Shown piece by piece: positions 53,900 to 61,645 of a stretch of 64,000 nt of DNA. The position numbers and the translations under genes were made by a program. The DNA comes from Parabacteroides goldsteinii DSM 19448 = WAL 12034 (GTDB taxonomy: Bacteria > Bacteroidota > Bacteroidia > Bacteroidales > Tannerellaceae). The DNA is taken from contig NZ_KQ033913.1 of assembly GCF_000969835.1 (NCBI RefSeq), forward strand, positions 185,714 to 249,713, in the 5' to 3' direction. The notes beneath the pieces were generated by a model. That model saw only the letters and a program-made list of their open reading frames with translations, was not told the origin of the DNA and made no database searches. The first letter of the stretch is position 1, and each line of letters begins with the position of its first letter.

Positions 53900-55063
53900 T
53901 CAACTCATTGATTTTCCTGTCGAATTAACTTTTCGGTATTCCTTTGGAGGCATTCCGTAGACTTGTTTAAAGCAGGAGGCAAAATATCCGCTACTGCTGA
54001 ATGCTACTTTTTCCAAAATTTCACTGACACTTAAATCTGTTTCACGCAACATCTGGGCTGCCGCTTCTAGACGCAGATTTTTGATCATCTCAGCCGGAGA
54101 GAGGGAAGTAAGTGTTTTCGCTTTTCGGTAGAAGTTTGCGCGGCTCATACCGATTTCTTTGCAGATCATATCAATATCGAGTTTCGGGTTGGAGAAATTT
54201 GCTTTCACAATATTTGTATATTGTTTCAGGAACTCTTCGTCAAGCGGAGATGTTTTGACTCCGAGTTCATTCAGATCGATCTTTTTCTCATATTTTTTCC
54301 GTATCTGTATTCGTGAAGTCAGCAAATTCCGCACACGTGCCTGCAATAGGCCTATATCGAATGGCTTTATGATATAATCGTCAGCTCCGGCATTATATCC
54401 TTCGGTGATTTGCGAAGGCATTGTTTTGGCTGTTAATAGAATGACCGGTATATGGGCTGTTTGCGGATTTTGCTTGATCCGACGGCACAGTTCAAGTCCG
54501 TCCATTTCGGGCATCATGACATCACTGACAATCAGTTCGGGTATTTTTATGGCTATTTGTGTAAGTGCCTCTTTTCCGTTTTCTGCTTTCAGCACCTTAT
54601 ATTCATTTTCAAATTGTTTTTCCAGATAATCCAGCACATCTTTATTATCTTCTACTAAAAGCAATGTTTGTGAGATAACCGGTGTTTCTTTTTTTTCGGA
54701 AGGAATAAACTCCTGCACATTCATCAGGGGGGAGGATTCTGTCTGTTTGACCGGATTACTTACTGGCTTTTCGGGGAGAGGAAGTAAAACATGCATGCAT
54801 GTTCCGGTTGGTACTATGTTTTCCGCCCAGATTATTCCACTATGTTGTTCTACTATGAAACGTGCTAAACTAAGTCCGATACCCGAACCTGCAATCTGAT
54901 GATGTAAATCTTGTGAAGAGCGGTAGAATGGCTGGAAGATTTTTTCAATATCTTCAGATGTGATACCTTCCCCATTATCAGATACTTGTATGTGTAAATA
55001 GTAGTCTTCTGATAGATGCCGATTTTGACATAGTTTCACACGAACTACGCACTCCTTTAACAC
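53900..55063 (-). CDS. Hybrid two-component regulator, C-terminal fragment (ATPase, receiver, AraC HTH)
   Basis: 387 residues as an open frame from a GTG that lies inside the inverted segment; residues up to VVRV do not belong to the native protein. From KLCQNRHLSED onward the order is the rest of the HATPase domain (VSDNGEG, GSGIGLSLARFIVEQ), a receiver domain (LLLVEDNKDVLDY, VSDVMMPEMDG with the phospho-Asp, LTAKT, IIKPF) and an AraC-type DNA-binding domain (IGMSRANFYRKAKTLT, FSSSGYFASCFKQVYGMPPKEYRK). It lacks a kinase and any sensor, so in this orientation it is probably not translated. It is the 3' exon-like part of the split HTCS gene. Confidence 0.85.
   Translation of the reverse strand: MLKECVVRVKLCQNRHLSEDYYLHIQVSDNGEGITSEDIEKIFQPFYRSSQDLHHQIAGSGIGLSLARFIVEQHSGIIWAENIVPTGTCMHVLLPLPEKPVSNPVKQTESSPLMNVQEFIPSEKKETPVISQTLLLVEDNKDVLDYLEKQFENEYKVLKAENGKEALTQIAIKIPELIVSDVMMPEMDGLELCRRIKQNPQTAHIPVILLTAKTMPSQITEGYNAGADDYIIKPFDIGLLQARVRNLLTSRIQIRKKYEKKIDLNELGVKTSPLDEEFLKQYTNIVKANFSNPKLDIDMICKEIGMSRANFYRKAKTLTSLSPAEMIKNLRLEAAAQMLRETDLSVSEILEKVAFSSSGYFASCFKQVYGMPPKEYRKVNSTGKSMS
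55036..55047. repeat. Left inverted repeat of the intragenic inverton
   Basis: TCACACGAACTA, the reverse complement of 55466-55477. Pairing extends with mismatches to TyTCACACGAACTAyG. Read on the plus strand it encodes Ser-His-Glu-Leu of the histidine-kinase H-box. Confidence 0.9.
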
Positions 55064-55488
55064 TTATCATCAATCCGCTCGAGGATATGTTGCGCCATAG
55101 TTCCTTCTCTACGGAAGTCAAAAACACGTTGCAACTCATGCGTAAAAACACACAACGTCTGCTCTTACTCGTTAATAATCTGATGGATGTGCAAAAATAT
55201 GACTCACAGAAAATGGTACTTCAAAAAGAGAAATTCGATCTATCCGTGTTCGTTCAGGAGTTATATGAGTTATTCGTCCCGGTAGCAAAAAACAGGAATA
55301 TCACTTTTACCCGGAAAAATGAATTGCCGGTAGATTATTGTGTTTATTATGATCGTCAAGAAATTGAAAAAGTGCTGTTTAACTTACTTTCAAACGCCTT
55401 TAAGTTCACCCCGGAAAAGGGAACAATTGAAATTATATTGTCTGTACTTTCAAGCGAAAATGACATAGTTCGTGTGAGAAGTTGGTAA
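55048..55488 (+). pseudogene. HTCS middle segment (DHp and ATPase N-box) on the inverted strand
   Basis: This plus-strand frame encodes the dimerisation/phosphotransfer helix and the start of the ATPase domain of the HTCS. The only internal ATG is at 55087 (133 codons), which would lack the phospho-acceptor His; the frame then runs out at 55488 with the short foreign tail RSW. It is not an independent gene. It is the part of the HTCS gene flipped by the inversion. Confidence 0.85.
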
Positions 55489-57949
55489 ATAATCTCATAC
55501 GTTCCTCGTGTAATTCCTTCATTTTTTCCTGTTCCAGCTGTTTGAAGCGGATACTGCTTTCCAGTTCGTGACGTACTTTCTGATGGTATATAAACTTCCA
55601 TATAATAGTACCTATTGTGATGATATACAAGATGTAAGCCCACCATGTTTTGTAAAGGGGAGGGGTGACTGTGATGCTTAGGGAAGCTTCCTGTGGATTC
55701 CACAAATTTACACTGTTTGAGACCTTTACTTTGAAATTGTAAGTACCAGGGGAGAGATTACTATAATAAGCGACCCTTCTGCCCCTTACATAGTTCCACT
55801 CCTTTTCTACCCCTTCCATTTGATAGGCATATTGATTTTGTTTAGGTGAGATAAAGTCTGGAGCCGTATATCCGATTGCTATATTGGTTTCATCCGCTTT
55901 TAACCGGAGGGATTGAGTGTCCCCTAATTCTACCGGATTATTATTTATGGATAGGCTTGTCAGATATACGGGAGGGATATAAGTGTTTTTCTCCATCCGG
56001 GACGGATTAAAACATAATATGCCTTTATTTCCGGGAAAATAAAGAGTACCTTTTGTGTCGGTCGTTCCTGCATGTAACGTAAATTCCAATGCCCGGTGGC
56101 TTTCGTTACGGATGGGAGCAAAGCAATCTTTTTCTGCATTATAACAATATAAATCATTTTCGGATAATGCCCATAAAGATTGGTTCCGGTCGCTTACCAT
56201 TGAATAGATATAGCCATCTGTTACACCGTCTTCAACTGTATAATGTTTGATCAGGTTGAGGTCACGGTCAAAACGAAAGATGCCATAACCAAAAAATGAA
56301 ACCCATATATTTTGTAATGAATCGGTCAGGATCGTACTGACAGTTCCCGGCTTCACGTTTTCGGGTAGGTTCAGTTCTGCCGAAGAGATCGTTTTAAGTG
56401 TCTCTTTCTTCATATCATATTTATGGAGTCCCTGGCTGAGTGTACCCATAATAAAAACATCCGGCTCTATTTCTTTTATTGCTGTAACAAAAAAGAATTT
56501 TCTGCTTTTTCCGTCTACCTTGAACTGATTGATCTGTTCGCCTTTATCGATAAGCACTAATCCTGTTTTGGAATTTGTCGGGATCCATAGTCTGCCTTTA
56601 CTGTCATTCAGTAGAGTATAAATATCTCCATACTGGTAATCATAGAGCAGGCGATAATCTTTCCGTTTACGTGAAAACAGATAAACGGATCCCAGATTCG
56701 TAGCACAGATAATGCTGTCGCCTTTTATAAGTAGTGATTTAAAGATGTTTGAATTGTAATTGTTTTTGTAAGGAGACTTTTTAGGATAAAATTGCTGGCT
56801 TTGCGTGTTTGGATTATAGCAAAAAAGTCCGGCTCCTTCAGTTGCGAACCAGATATTTCCGTCACTGTCCTCTTTGCCCATTCCTAATAATCCGGTAAAT
56901 TCACGGGGCGTGATCCGGTAAAACTGTGTTCTGACCGGGCTGTAATAATTCAGTCCCTTCCAGGTTCCTACCCATAATGCACCTGTATTATCTTTCAGGA
57001 GACTGTGTATGGAATAATAGCTTAATGTACCGGGTTCATCCGGATTGAATTTATAGGGAGTGACTTTTAATGTCTGCATATCTACCCTGTTCAGTCCGGA
57101 AAAGGTTCCGAGCAATAAGGTATTGGAATCGGTTTCGGCTATTGCACGGACAACATTGCTGCTTAAAGCTGAGTTATCCGTATTCAGATGGACGAACCGT
57201 TCGTTTTCTTTATCAAGATAGCAGATTCCGGCTGTTTCGGAAAGTATCCATAACCTTTTCCGGCTGTCGGTAAATAATCTGCGGATCGCTCCTTTTATCA
57301 GCGAAGACGGATTTTCCGGTTCATGTTGGTAAAAACGTATGACTTCCCTCTGTTTGTTCAGGACTGCAAGTCCGGTTGATGAACTTGCTATATAAAGATT
57401 CCCTTCTTCATCTTCCTGAAGTCCTTTTATATTCGAAGCGATAGGAGTGGATGACAGCCAGTCTTTAAAAACAAGCGAATCGCCTTGCTCATCGTATTGA
57501 TAGATGAATTTTTCTCCGGCAAGGAAAAAGTCTCCGCTTTGACTGAGCATGCAGCAATGCATGAATCGGGTCTCTTTTACATAATATCTTTTGATTTTTC
57601 CTGTTTGATGTGTGATTTTATGCACGCCGTTATCTGTAATCACCCAGATATTCTTATTCTTATCTTCTCCGATATCGAGTACGTTGTTATCTGTTAATGA
57701 GCAGGAGTCAGTCGGATTATTTTTGAACACCTTGAACTCGTATCCATCATATCGGTGTAATCCTCCCTGGGTTCCTAACCACAAATATCCGTCCGTATCC
57801 TGATAGATATTGGTAACGGTACCCTGTGTTAATCCATCTTCTACCCCAATCTGTGTAAAAAAATAAGGGGAAGTATTTTTACTGTTGGCAGATTGGAATA
57901 GATATGGAAATAAAAATAAAAGAAATAATACTAGTGTGTTCTTCGTCAT
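55433..57949 (-). CDS. Hybrid two-component sensor, N-terminal fragment (propeller, Y_Y_Y, TM, truncated H-box)
   Basis: 838 residues. A signal peptide (1-23) precedes a periplasmic two-bladed sensor of Reg_prop repeats (about 30-650, with GLTQGTVTNIYQDTDGYLWLGTQGGL and similar) and a Y_Y_Y domain (about 690-755). A membrane helix (WAYILYIITIGTIIWKF) leads to the kinase linker. It reaches FTNFSHEL (Ser825-His826-Glu827-Leu828) and then, instead of RTPL, goes into ten foreign residues (CHFRLKVQTI) and stops, because the following segment is inverted. It can still bind ligand but cannot autophosphorylate or reach DNA. The normal target is probably the susC/susD pair downstream. Confidence 0.88.
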   Translation of the reverse strand: MTKNTLVLFLLFLFPYLFQSANSKNTSPYFFTQIGVEDGLTQGTVTNIYQDTDGYLWLGTQGGLHRYDGYEFKVFKNNPTDSCSLTDNNVLDIGEDKNKNIWVITDNGVHKITHQTGKIKRYYVKETRFMHCCMLSQSGDFFLAGEKFIYQYDEQGDSLVFKDWLSSTPIASNIKGLQEDEEGNLYIASSSTGLAVLNKQREVIRFYQHEPENPSSLIKGAIRRLFTDSRKRLWILSETAGICYLDKENERFVHLNTDNSALSSNVVRAIAETDSNTLLLGTFSGLNRVDMQTLKVTPYKFNPDEPGTLSYYSIHSLLKDNTGALWVGTWKGLNYYSPVRTQFYRITPREFTGLLGMGKEDSDGNIWFATEGAGLFCYNPNTQSQQFYPKKSPYKNNYNSNIFKSLLIKGDSIICATNLGSVYLFSRKRKDYRLLYDYQYGDIYTLLNDSKGRLWIPTNSKTGLVLIDKGEQINQFKVDGKSRKFFFVTAIKEIEPDVFIMGTLSQGLHKYDMKKETLKTISSAELNLPENVKPGTVSTILTDSLQNIWVSFFGYGIFRFDRDLNLIKHYTVEDGVTDGYIYSMVSDRNQSLWALSENDLYCYNAEKDCFAPIRNESHRALEFTLHAGTTDTKGTLYFPGNKGILCFNPSRMEKNTYIPPVYLTSLSINNNPVELGDTQSLRLKADETNIAIGYTAPDFISPKQNQYAYQMEGVEKEWNYVRGRRVAYYSNLSPGTYNFKVKVSNSVNLWNPQEASLSITVTPPLYKTWWAYILYIITIGTIIWKFIYHQKVRHELESSIRFKQLEQEKMKELHEERMRLFTNFSHELCHFRLKVQTI
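55466..55477. repeat. Right inverted repeat of the intragenic inverton
   Basis: TAGTTCGTGTGA, the reverse complement of 55036-55047. Read on the minus strand it encodes the H-box Ser-His-Glu-Leu, and on the plus strand part of Ile-Val-Arg-Val. Confidence 0.9.
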
Positions 57950-58003
57950 ATTTCATCGGCTTTTTTTAGGAATAAATCCACGAAACCATTGATTTGTCGG
58001 AAG

Positions 58004-58011
58004 CAAAGATA
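58004..58011 (-). promoter_or_regulatory. -7 box for the HTCS gene
   Basis: TATCTTTG on the minus strand, 54 bases before the HTCS ATG, just after the end of the HU-like gene. Confidence 0.55.
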
Positions 58012-58024
58012 TGTATTTTTTTGT

Positions 58025-58447
58025 TTATTCTTCGTCTACTCCATTGTATTTCCTGTTAAAATCGCGTAACCGCATGAACCGGGCTTTTGTTTTCAGTTTA
58101 TTTTTCAACCGGGTAGACGGGAGGAACGTAACTGTCTTAATGCGGACCTTCTGAGGTTTCAAATCTTCTTTATTCTCAACAATATCGCTGGTGATTGAGG
58201 CGCTGAACGTCCCGATATCTCCGAACCTGATATTTTTGCCGCTCAGTAGCTCCAGTTCGAATTGGGTCAGGAGGGCTTCGATCACTCCTTTGACATCGGC
58301 AGAGGTGATCGTGCAGTTACTGGAGATGCGATAACATAAATTGTTCAGGTCGATTGTGGAAGAGACCGCTTTTGCAGCAAAGTAACCTGTTTTTTCTTTG
58401 CCGGGGATGGTGCATACCATCTTTCTTGGTTTGTAAATGATGCTCAT
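58025..58447 (-). CDS. HU-like DNA-binding protein (Bacteroidales type)
   Basis: 140 residues. The layout is that of the Bacteroidales HU family: IYKPRKMVCTIPGKEKTGYFAAKAVSS at the start, a helical region with TITSADVKGVIEALLTQFELELLSGKNIRFGDIGTFSASI, and a basic C-terminal tail (KLKTKARFMRLRDFNRKY). Such proteins bind and bend DNA as small nucleoid proteins. It is monocistronic. The upstream region carries a four-unit repeat array (58526-58613), which could be its operator or belong to something else. Confidence 0.82.
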   Translation of the reverse strand: MSIIYKPRKMVCTIPGKEKTGYFAAKAVSSTIDLNNLCYRISSNCTITSADVKGVIEALLTQFELELLSGKNIRFGDIGTFSASITSDIVENKEDLKPQKVRIKTVTFLPSTRLKNKLKTKARFMRLRDFNRKYNGVDEE

Positions 58448-58525
58448 GTTTGTTTACTATTAATACGATTTTTGTTTAAACTGAATGTGATGTTTCTCTG
58501 ATATTCTCTCAATCATTTTTTAATC

Positions 58526-58613
58526 AGAGGTACGTCTAATTAAATTTAGAGGTAGGTGTAAATTGATTTAGACGTACCTCTAAATTGATTTACACCTAGG
58601 TCTTTATGAAAAG
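58526..58613. repeat. Four-unit 22-bp tandem array (array C)
   Basis: Units at 58526, 58548, 58570 and 58592, exactly 22 bp apart. Cores AGAGGTACGTCT, AGAGGTAGGTGT, AGACGTACCTCT and ACACCTAGGTCT are followed by a linker close to AAATTGATTT. Core 1 is the exact reverse complement of core 3; 58553-58563 is the exact reverse complement of 58588-58598. The interleaved pairing (a, b, a', b') would allow a pseudoknot-like RNA or alternative hairpins. Confidence 0.75.
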
Positions 58614-58710
58614 AGGTTGTAACAAATATACAAAATCAATGAGGCGTTGTCAAGAGATAGTTACGGTAAAATGGATGAAAGGTGAGATATTCAGTATAAA
58701 CGGCTGGATA

Positions 58711-58746
58711 TAAAAATCCCCTGTCTGCACGAAGAGACAGGGGATT
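58711..58746 (-). terminator. Terminator of the glycosidase operon
   Basis: Perfect 12-bp stem (AATCCCCTGTCT at 58715-58726 with AGACAGGGGATT at 58735-58746), followed on the minus strand by TTTTATATCC. Confidence 0.9.
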
Positions 58747-58755
58747 ACTTGGAAT

Positions 58756-59202
58756 TTATTTATCTGGTAGCGTATAAAGTAAGGATAATCGGTCGTTTTT
58801 TAATGAAACCTGTATCCGGAAGTTGTCGAAGGTATAGAGAGTATTCAATGTTTCTCCGTCTACGTCGATTTCTTCTCCGGAGGCATCGGCTTCCTGCAAG
58901 GAGGCCTCTTCCAGCAACGTTGTTGCCCAATAACGATGGATCGGCAGCAGACGTTCGTAGGATATGCATACATTTTTTTCTAAATTGAAGCGATAGGATA
59001 CTTCGAATAAGCGGCCCAGCTCATCTTCTTCCTGGCAAGTCAGGGTGAAAAGCGTATCCGTTTGTTTGCTGTCTTCTATACGTTCTTTATTTTCTGAGAT
59101 GTAAAGAAGAATATCCTTATCCGTTTTATTCAGCCACGTTTGGGAGAAAAGAGCCTGGCTGCCCAAGAGCAGCAACAGGCTTATAAGTAATCTATTCCAC
59201 AT
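58756..59202 (-). CDS. Small exported protein of unknown function
   Basis: 148 residues. A signal peptide (1-20, LLISLLLLLGSQALFSQ) is present; the mature part is acidic and beta-rich (LFEVSYRFNLEKNVCISYERLLPIHRYW, TLYTFDNFRIQVSLKNDRLSLLYTLP). I recognise no family. The start overlaps the GH3 stop by 11 bases, so translation is coupled and it should act with the enzymes of this operon in the periplasm or at the surface. A strong terminator follows. Confidence 0.65.
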   Translation of the reverse strand: MWNRLLISLLLLLGSQALFSQTWLNKTDKDILLYISENKERIEDSKQTDTLFTLTCQEEDELGRLFEVSYRFNLEKNVCISYERLLPIHRYWATTLLEEASLQEADASGEEIDVDGETLNTLYTFDNFRIQVSLKNDRLSLLYTLPDK

Positions 59203-61609
59203 AAAATTCTGCGTTTAAAGGGGTTGACTTGTATGAGTTTCCGGCAAACAGGAAGAATTTTCCAGGCTCTACCACAAACTCATTCTTATCATTATACATA
59301 CCGTAAGCACGGCGGTTCACTTTGAATGTAACCGTTTTTTCTTCACCCGGTTCCAGTGCGACACGTTCGAAGCCGCATAACTCTTTTTCAAAACGGGAGA
59401 TGGAAGATGTCTCGTCATTCAGATAAAGCTGCACGACTTCATCCCCTTTTACCGAACCTGTATTTTTCACTTTGCATGTAACGGTCAGGGTGTCTCCGTC
59501 CGTGATTTTTGTGGCAGACGGTTGCAGGTTGCTGATTTCGAAAGTGGTATAACTCAGTCCGTAACCGAACGGATAGAGTTCGCCGTCTACGCGGGCAAAG
59601 CCTTTGCCGGTGGCATTCGGTTTGAAAGGAAAAGCCCAGGGGATTTGTCCGACCGACTTCGGGAAAGTCGTGGATAGTTTACCGCCGGGGTTATAATCAC
59701 CGAATAATACTTCGGCTACGGCCTGACCGGAAAATTCCCCCGGATACCAGGCTTCGACGATAGCCGACAGGTTGGCATCTTCCCAGTTCAGTGTAACCGG
59801 ACGTCCGTTGAAGAGTACCAGTACGACCGGAGTTCCGGTGGCTTGTACGGCGCGGACCAGTTCTTTTTGTCTGCCTGATAAATCCAGGTTCACGCGGCTT
59901 CTGGATTCACCGATCGTGCGGAAATCGTCTCCTACATATATAATAGCAACTTCGGCCTTTTTAGCAATTTCTACGGCTTCGTCGATTTCTTCCTTTTCCT
60001 TATCGCTCAGTTCGAAGTACATCACATCACTTTGTGGAAAATTTTTATCCCTGACGTTACATCCTTTGGCATACATCAGGTTTACATTTTCTCCCAGCAG
60101 GTTCTTCAGACCTTGCAGGCCGGTTATCACATTCGGATTATGAGAGCCGTAGCGGGAAGTCAGCGATTTGACTTCGTCAGCTTGCGGACCGATTACTGCA
60201 ATGTTTTTGAGGGTTTTCGACAGCGGGAGGGTATTGTTCTCATTTTTCAAAAGAACGATCGATTCGCGGGCGGCACGCAGAGACACTTCCCGGTTCTTGT
60301 TGCTGTTTACGATCTTATCGGCAAGTTTGGTGTCTTTTACATACGGATCGTCGAAAAGTCCTAACCAGAATTTTACATAGAGTACTTCACGGACGCGCTG
60401 ATCCAGGGTACTTTCTTCTACCAGTCCTTTTTGTAAAGCCCTTCTCAACGCTTCGATGAATACTTCTGATTGCTCAAAGAAGGTGCGGACGTTCAATCCG
60501 GCGTTCAGCTCACTGGCAACCGCTTCTTCTTCGGTATCTACGATATGGTAGAATTTTACGTTTTTGTCGATTGCCCAACTATCGGAAACGACATAACCTT
60601 TGAATCCCCATTGGTTACGCAGCAGTTCAGTCATCAGGTAGTGGCTGGCGCTGACCGGAGTCCCGTTATAATCGTTATGTGAACACATCGTTCCCAAAGC
60701 GCCTGCCTCCTGAAAAGCGATGCGGAACGGTTCCAGATGCAGTTCGTGAACTTCCTGCGGAGAGGCATGGGGATCGGTTCGTGAGTAGCAGTCGCGGCCA
60801 CCGCCCGGTATGCCGTAGATAGCAAAGTGTTTCGGTGTTGAAACAACCCGGTTGCTTTGGATACCCAATACTTGCTGGCGTCCTAATTCTCCTGCCAGGT
60901 AAGAGTCTTCGCCGTAACTCTCTACGGTACGTCCCCAGCGGGGATCGCGGGACAGGTCGAGGATAGGGGAATAGATGTTGGTATATCCCAATGCTTTGGC
61001 TTCTTCACCGGTAATGCGTCCGATTTCGTAGATAAGTTCTTTATCCCAGGTACAACCCTGTCCGATCTGGGCGGGGAAGAAGGTGGACTTTTCATGTTTC
61101 AGTCCGCGTATACCTTCGTTTGTCAGGTCGGCGGGAATACCCAGGCGTGTCTCTTCTACGAAAAAGGCCTGTACTTTGTTCATTGCTTCAGCGTGATTGG
61201 AGTAAGGAAAGTCAAGGGAGGTACGTTTCCATTCTCCGTTGAGGTGCTCGTCGATATTACCGATACCGTCTTTCCAGATACGGGTTTTCCATTCATCGGT
61301 CGGCAGTGTATCTTTAAGGACGGCTCCGTATCCATAGATCGTTCCCAGTTGACAGGTCTTTTCCTCGACTGTCATTTGTTTAAGGAGATCTTCCACCCGT
61401 TTGTCGATAGGTTGCGAAGGATCTTCATATATATCCTTCTTTCCGTTTTTGTTGAAATCGATCCAACCTTTCTGATATATTTTCTTCTGATTTTTGGGGG
61501 CATCAGGCTTTGATGCCTGTAGACTGCTTGTGTTTGCATTCAGCAAAGGGAGCAGTCCGAAAGACAGGCAAAAAAGCAGTTGCCTGGTTAATGTGTTGTT
61601 TCTATTCAT
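59192..61609 (-). CDS. Secreted glycoside hydrolase family 3 (beta-glucosidase-like)
   Basis: 805 residues from ATG 61609 (MNRNNTLTRQLLFCLSFGLLP); an ATG 33 bases upstream is less likely because it would disturb the signal peptide. GH3 N-terminal domain: FFPAQIGQGCTWDKELIYEIGRI, SPILDLSRDPRWGRTVESYGED, and the nucleophile Asp in FKGYVVSDSWAI. The C-terminal alpha/beta sandwich (IVLLKNENNTLPLS, IAVIGPQAD) and FnIII-like domain (EVVQLYLNDETSSISR) are complete. It removes beta-linked terminal sugars (glucose or xylose in most members). It lies between the GH-D-like gene and the small exported protein. Confidence 0.92.
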   Translation of the reverse strand: MNRNNTLTRQLLFCLSFGLLPLLNANTSSLQASKPDAPKNQKKIYQKGWIDFNKNGKKDIYEDPSQPIDKRVEDLLKQMTVEEKTCQLGTIYGYGAVLKDTLPTDEWKTRIWKDGIGNIDEHLNGEWKRTSLDFPYSNHAEAMNKVQAFFVEETRLGIPADLTNEGIRGLKHEKSTFFPAQIGQGCTWDKELIYEIGRITGEEAKALGYTNIYSPILDLSRDPRWGRTVESYGEDSYLAGELGRQQVLGIQSNRVVSTPKHFAIYGIPGGGRDCYSRTDPHASPQEVHELHLEPFRIAFQEAGALGTMCSHNDYNGTPVSASHYLMTELLRNQWGFKGYVVSDSWAIDKNVKFYHIVDTEEEAVASELNAGLNVRTFFEQSEVFIEALRRALQKGLVEESTLDQRVREVLYVKFWLGLFDDPYVKDTKLADKIVNSNKNREVSLRAARESIVLLKNENNTLPLSKTLKNIAVIGPQADEVKSLTSRYGSHNPNVITGLQGLKNLLGENVNLMYAKGCNVRDKNFPQSDVMYFELSDKEKEEIDEAVEIAKKAEVAIIYVGDDFRTIGESRSRVNLDLSGRQKELVRAVQATGTPVVLVLFNGRPVTLNWEDANLSAIVEAWYPGEFSGQAVAEVLFGDYNPGGKLSTTFPKSVGQIPWAFPFKPNATGKGFARVDGELYPFGYGLSYTTFEISNLQPSATKITDGDTLTVTCKVKNTGSVKGDEVVQLYLNDETSSISRFEKELCGFERVALEPGEEKTVTFKVNRRAYGMYNDKNEFVVEPGKFFLFAGNSYKSTPLNAEFYVE

Positions 61610-61645
61610 GATTATTTTATTATATATGCAAATTATATGCAAAAC

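Larger units (their letters stand above)
55036..55477. other. Invertible segment inside the HTCS gene (OFF orientation)
   Basis: The bases between the two 12-bp inverted repeats code, on the plus strand, for the missing middle of the HTCS. Reading from TCACACGAACTACGC gives SHELRTPLTLIINPLEDML, then the DHp helix (NTLQLMRKNTQRLLLLVNNLM) and the N box FNLLSNAFKFTPEKG. The flanking parts are on the minus strand. Inverting the segment in silico gives FTNFSHELRTPLTL at one junction and ENDIVRVKLCQNR at the other, both in frame, producing one gene from 57949 to 53900 of exactly 1350 codons including stop. No recombinase gene is in the window. Confidence 0.9.
58448..58755. other. Gene-free stretch upstream of the HU-like gene
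   Basis: No coding frame of note. It holds array C and, at its right end, the terminator of the glycosidase operon (58711-58746). Confidence 0.8.

Noticed and set aside
55087..55488. Independent plus-strand 133-codon gene
   Set aside because: Its product is the middle of the HTCS kinase; it lacks the phospho-acceptor His and ends in a foreign three-residue tail. It is explained by the inversion.
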